Of a DNA stretch of 9,384 nucleotides, positions 6,140-9,384 are shown piece by piece. A program made the translations under genes and the position numbers. The stretch's first letter is position 1, and the number at the start of each line of letters is the position of its first letter. Source of the stretch: an uncultured Fusibacter sp. (GTDB lineage: Bacteria; Bacillota; Clostridia; Peptostreptococcales; Acidaminobacteraceae); contig CALFXQ010000432.1 of assembly GCA_937958285.1 (NCBI GenBank), positions 1 to 9,384 on the forward strand, in the 5' to 3' direction. The notes under the pieces were generated by a model, which saw only the letters and a list, made by a program, of their open reading frames with translations, did no database searches and was not told the DNA's origin.

Positions 6140-9100
6140 ATGGATTCTTTTCGGTGGTCAATGGCGTTTCTTCGGTAGTGGTGGGCGTTCCAAAGCCATC
6201 TGGGAAAGTAGGCTCAGTACTTGATTCTGTTGGTGGTTGGTAGATTGGTCCATTTGGATTAATTGCGAAACTAGCGACCTGCCAAGGATAAATAGCCGTT
6301 CCATCAGCAAGTACAATTGTACCTGCTTTGTTGATACGCGATCCCGCATCGACATTATAGGTTTTCTCATGAACGGTCTTAATGATGATGGAGGTAGCGA
6401 TAATTTTCTGCCCGTCAGCTTGATTTACAACATCGACGCCAATAAACATATTTGCCGTTGTTTCAGCTGAATAAATCACGCTGGTGTGAATGTGACAATA
6501 AGGAGATTTTGGATTTGTCGCTTCTTTAGCAAAATCAACATCTGCAGTATTCAAGTAACTTCTTGGAATGGTAAATGCACTATCTTTAATTGCAAAAGGA
6601 GATTGGCCAGGTTTTAAGAAGGCATAGGGAGAATAGCTCTCCTCGAGTCGGAGTCTCTTAACTACTGTCGTCAAGCTGCTAGTCGGGCAGTAGGTTGTTG
6701 CGAGTTTGCCTGAGTCCTTACAAATAGTAACCTCAACGTGAATATCATCCTTCTCGGTAGGTTGTGTACCAGGTATAAACCATTCTTTAATAATGGTATT
6801 TTGAGGATCTCTCGAGGTAAGCGAAGTGGGGATTTTACCAGACTTACTATCTACATTCATAGAGATCAGGCCAAGTTCTTCAGGTTTTTTAAAGCTCTTG
6901 TCTGGTAAACCCTCGTGCAATTCCTTCATAATGTCACGCCAGTAACGCGCAGCACTTGATGAACCTTCATCGAGAGGAACTTGCATATCGTTGCCTATCC
7001 ACATACCTGCTACGTAGTAGGGTGTATACCCAACAAACCAAGCATCGATCTTGCTAGAAGTAGTACCCGTTTTTCCGGCAATCGGAATACCTGTATTTCC
7101 GGTGCGAAGCGCCGCTTTTTTAGCCAAGCCACGGACTGCACCTGTATACATCATGTCGTGGACCATATAGGCGACTTTTTCATCGACGACAAAAGTCTTC
7201 TCAGGTTTGTTTTCGAGAATGATATTGCCGTTTTTATCTGTAATTTTTGTAAAGGTGATATTGGGGTTGCGAACGCCGCCATTAGCGATGGTTCCAAAGG
7301 CGTTAGTCAGCTCAAGAGGTGTTAGACCTTGACTCATTCCTCCTAATGCAACTGCAGATAGGTTGTTGTCATTGACATCGCCTTTTTCTGCTAAGGTTGT
7401 GATGCCAAGCTTTTTAAGGTATTGAAAACACTTGTCAACGCCAATTAACTCAGCGACTTTTACAGAAATTACGTTATTAGAAACCTCAATGGCCTCTCGA
7501 ACCGTCATTATACCCCGATACTTGAATTCCTCACTGTCGTACCAGTTTTGTGGCCATCTGCGACCATTAGCATCATACCTTGGCACATCGTCAAAAGGTG
7601 TAGCGGCAGTAATGCCATTGTCCACCGCTGCTAAATATACGCTGATTGGTTTTATTGCTGAACCAGGTTGTCTTGGATTATCAGCACGGTTGTAGATGCG
7701 TTGTCCGGTGATATTGCGACCACCTACCAAAGCTTTTAACTGCCCAGTGCGATAATCAGAAACAACCATCGCAGATTGCGGTTGAATAATACCTGTTTTA
7801 GATATGTCGTAAAAGTCTTTGCCGATGCGGATTGAACCATCTTCAGCTAGGGTTAAAAAGCCTGGCGTTGCATCTAGAAAAGCTTTGTCAATAACCAAAT
7901 TGCGGTTGTCGTCTAAGGATTTGCTTTCGTAGGGAACTTTTACGGTCTTACCTTTGAAAATATACATTTCTTGAATAGATACTTTTTCTTGGTAGAATGT
8001 CGATGCACCGCCAATGCGCTTCTCATAATTGGGGTCGGATTTGTAGGCATCTTTTATAAAGATATCTACGCCCTGAATATCGCCATTTTTATCGAAGGCA
8101 TTGTTGAATAGCAACGAGCGATTTTTGAGTAGCGTTAAGTTGCCAGAAGCATCGAATTTGTATTCGTTCGCGGGGATAATCAACGCGTCATTTTCATCGA
8201 CGATGGCATCGTATTTATTGAGCATTAATCGCGTGGAGGTCACACGATCATCGTCGTCTTTAACAGCGCTCAGAATATTGCCCTTGCTATCTCTGTAGAC
8301 GACGATGGCGGGCATGTTTTCGTTTCGCTTGTATAGAAGGCCATCTTTTTCGAGGGCTTCTTTTAAAAGGATAACGTCGTCGTGAACAACGCCCATCTGG
8401 AAGATTTCTGTAGTAATCTTACTTAAGTCCAATAAGCCGAGTTCGCCAAGTTTTTCAATTGTCTTTGGACCAGCGACACCATCTCTTCCTAGATTGTATT
8501 TCTTTTGAAAGGCAACAACCGCATTGCGTGCCTGTTGATCAAATGCATTTGAAAAATCTTCTGAATTATAAGAGGCATCGAGTTTCTTTTGTAGTTTTAA
8601 ATCAAGAGTAGAGTAGATGTGGAGACCGCCGCTGTAAAGCTGTTTTATCGCTTCGTCTTCGGAGAGTCCTTTTTCTGTCACTAAGGCATCGACAACATCG
8701 TCTTTTAACATGTCAATAAAGTAACTGGAAATGTCTTCAGAGATAAATCGACCTGGCTTTAACAATGTTCTTATATCTGTTGCGAGAGCGAGTTCTTTTT
8801 CTTCTTTAGAGATAACGCCATTGTGCTCCATAACAGAAATAACAACTTTATATCGATCTAAGCACCGCTCATTGAAGACAATTGTTAGCTCGGCATTATC
8901 TTCACCGAGAACAAAGTCATCCGCAGTAACGTCTTCTGTCTTTTTAATTGTAAAAGGCGAGAACCTTGTGTTTGCTTTAGGGATACCAGCAAGCATCGCA
9001 GCTTCGATGTAGTTGATGTCGTTTGCATCTTTTGAAAAATAGCGTTGGGTAGCCGCTTGAATGCCTTGAACATTGGCACCGAGGTCGATGGTATTGAGAT

Positions 9101-9384
9101 AGGCAGTGAGTATTTCTTCTTTACTGAGGTGATTTTCGAGATCGATGGTGTAGTAAGCTTCTTTAATCTTTCGCACATAGCCAGCTTGACCTTTGGCAAA
9201 TCTCGTCTGTGGAAGGTACATATTACGCGCATATTGCTGCGTGATTGTAGAAGTACCAGCAGGTGAGCTGCCAGAAGTAATCCCTTCAACAACCGCCCCA
9301 ATAAGGCGAACATAGTTAAAGCCACTATGGGTGAAGAAGGTTTTGTCTTCAACAGCGACAAAGGCATTTTTAATGTCTTGATCT
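6138..9384 (-). CDS. Class A penicillin-binding protein (PBP1A-type), N-terminus cut by the window edge
   Basis: Bifunctional cell-wall enzyme: a GT51 domain polymerises lipid II into glycan strands and a transpeptidase domain cross-links the peptides, outside the membrane. The visible part has 1081 residues (numbered here from the window edge); the cytoplasmic tail, membrane anchor and first GT51 residues lie beyond it. The ATG at 9221 is internal. GT51 motifs run unbroken from the edge: AVEDKTFFTHSG with catalytic Glu12, GTSTITQQYARN, RKIKE with Glu75, and KEEILTAYLN. Transpeptidase motifs are SAIK (nucleophile Ser575), SNN (635-637) and KTGT (771-774). About 270 extra residues (265-534) separate the two domains, beginning with a peptidoglycan-binding-like motif. 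After the transpeptidase come a Cys-containing region (ICKDSGKLATTYC, SPYCHIH) and a Pro/Thr/Ser/Glu-rich tail (about 1045-1081). The gene is longer than the usual 700-900 residues even though incomplete. telA follows after 10 bases. Confidence 0.96.
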   Translation of the reverse strand, partial: DQDIKNAFVAVEDKTFFTHSGFNYVRLIGAVVEGITSGSSPAGTSTITQQYARNMYLPQTRFAKGQAGYVRKIKEAYYTIDLENHLSKEEILTAYLNTIDLGANVQGIQAATQRYFSKDANDINYIEAAMLAGIPKANTRFSPFTIKKTEDVTADDFVLGEDNAELTIVFNERCLDRYKVVISVMEHNGVISKEEKELALATDIRTLLKPGRFISEDISSYFIDMLKDDVVDALVTEKGLSEDEAIKQLYSGGLHIYSTLDLKLQKKLDASYNSEDFSNAFDQQARNAVVAFQKKYNLGRDGVAGPKTIEKLGELGLLDLSKITTEIFQMGVVHDDVILLKEALEKDGLLYKRNENMPAIVVYRDSKGNILSAVKDDDDRVTSTRLMLNKYDAIVDENDALIIPANEYKFDASGNLTLLKNRSLLFNNAFDKNGDIQGVDIFIKDAYKSDPNYEKRIGGASTFYQEKVSIQEMYIFKGKTVKVPYESKSLDDNRNLVIDKAFLDATPGFLTLAEDGSIRIGKDFYDISKTGIIQPQSAMVVSDYRTGQLKALVGGRNITGQRIYNRADNPRQPGSAIKPISVYLAAVDNGITAATPFDDVPRYDANGRRWPQNWYDSEEFKYRGIMTVREAIEVSNNVISVKVAELIGVDKCFQYLKKLGITTLAEKGDVNDNNLSAVALGGMSQGLTPLELTNAFGTIANGGVRNPNITFTKITDKNGNIILENKPEKTFVVDEKVAYMVHDMMYTGAVRGLAKKAALRTGNTGIPIAGKTGTTSSKIDAWFVGYTPYYVAGMWIGNDMQVPLDEGSSSAARYWRDIMKELHEGLPDKSFKKPEELGLISMNVDSKSGKIPTSLTSRDPQNTIIKEWFIPGTQPTEKDDIHVEVTICKDSGKLATTYCPTSSLTTVVKRLRLEESYSPYAFLKPGQSPFAIKDSAFTIPRSYLNTADVDFAKEATNPKSPYCHIHTSVIYSAETTANMFIGVDVVNQADGQKIIATSIIIKTVHEKTYNVDAGSRINKAGTIVLADGTAIYPWQVASFAINPNGPIYQPPTESSTEPTFPDGFGTPTTTEETPLTTEKNP
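8427..8573 (-). other. Peptidoglycan-binding (PG_binding_1-like) motif inside the PBP
   Basis: Visible residues about 271-319 of the PBP include VVAFQKKYNLGRDGVAGPKT followed by IEKLGELGLL. This fits the second half of the PG_binding_1 consensus (AV-FQ, then L--DG--G--T---L). The domain usually binds peptidoglycan in hydrolases and other wall enzymes. Here it stands right after the STLDLKLQ segment that normally leads straight into the transpeptidase fold. The first half of the domain is poorly conserved. A similar DDVILLKEALEKDGLL segment follows about 30 residues later and might be a second, degenerate copy. Confidence 0.65.

Noticed and set aside
6981..7325. 114-residue plus-strand frame antisense to the PBP transpeptidase domain
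   Set aside because: Antisense shadow of a well-supported coding frame, with no start signal or known domain.
9219..9221. ATG as the start of the PBP gene
   Set aside because: The same frame continues upstream without a stop to the window edge and encodes the first GT51 motifs (AVEDKTFFTHSG, GTSTITQQ). The true start is outside the window.
8885..9367. 160-residue minus-strand frame at the right edge
   Set aside because: It overlaps the GT51 coding frame of the PBP in another phase. It shows no recognisable domain and is rich in Leu, Lys, Ser and Thr as expected of a shifted frame, while the overlapping frame has all GT51 motifs.
1..9384. Mobile element, phage, CRISPR or defence island
   Set aside because: No transposase, integrase, terminal inverted repeats, direct repeat array or defence-type domain was seen. 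All six genes belong to common chromosomal families.

Overview
The window reads as an ordinary chromosomal stretch of a low-to-moderate GC Gram-positive bacterium (Bacillota, most likely an anaerobic member of the Clostridia). This is inferred from several signs: strong AGGAG/GGAGG ribosome binding sites, a near-consensus TTGACA-17-TAAAAT promoter, a ThiI without the rhodanese domain paired with its own cysteine desulfurase, a TelA-family protein, and a very long class A penicillin-binding protein with a clostridial-style extra region. No species can be named from the sequence alone. There are six protein genes, densely packed. I see no tRNA, rRNA, CRISPR array, insertion sequence or phage gene.

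Layout. Positions 16-1245 (-) encode a 12-helix MFS transporter and 1338-2327 (-) a cytoplasmic L-asparaginase. A hairpin terminator at 1302-1326 lies between them, so the two genes are probably not one simple operon. Positions 2328-2549 are a divergent promoter region: an extended -10 box drives the asparaginase leftward and a strong sigma-A promoter drives the next pair rightward. Positions 2550-3728 (+) encode a group I cysteine desulfurase and 3741-4955 (+) encode ThiI, 12 bases apart, with the ThiI ribosome binding site touching the upstream stop codon. A strong two-way terminator at 4986-5020 separates this pair from the convergent leftward pair. That pair is telA (5021-6127, -) and the partial class A PBP gene (6138 to the right edge, -), translationally coupled with the PBP upstream.

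How the genes work together. The desulfurase takes sulfur from cysteine and passes it as a persulfide to ThiI, which makes 4-thiouridine at tRNA position 8; ThiI can also feed thiamine synthesis. The PBP polymerises and cross-links peptidoglycan outside the membrane, and the coupled TelA protein is probably a cytoplasmic envelope-stress factor. The asparaginase and MFS transporter look like independent metabolic and transport genes.

I did not find an undescribed multi-gene system. The points most worth a second look are the large insertion with a peptidoglycan-binding motif in the middle of the PBP, the telA-PBP coupling, a perfect internal ribosome binding site and ATG at a domain boundary inside thiI, and an asparaginase that seems to lack the usual N-terminal catalytic tyrosine. 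Two start codons should be moved downstream of the longest-ORF starts.
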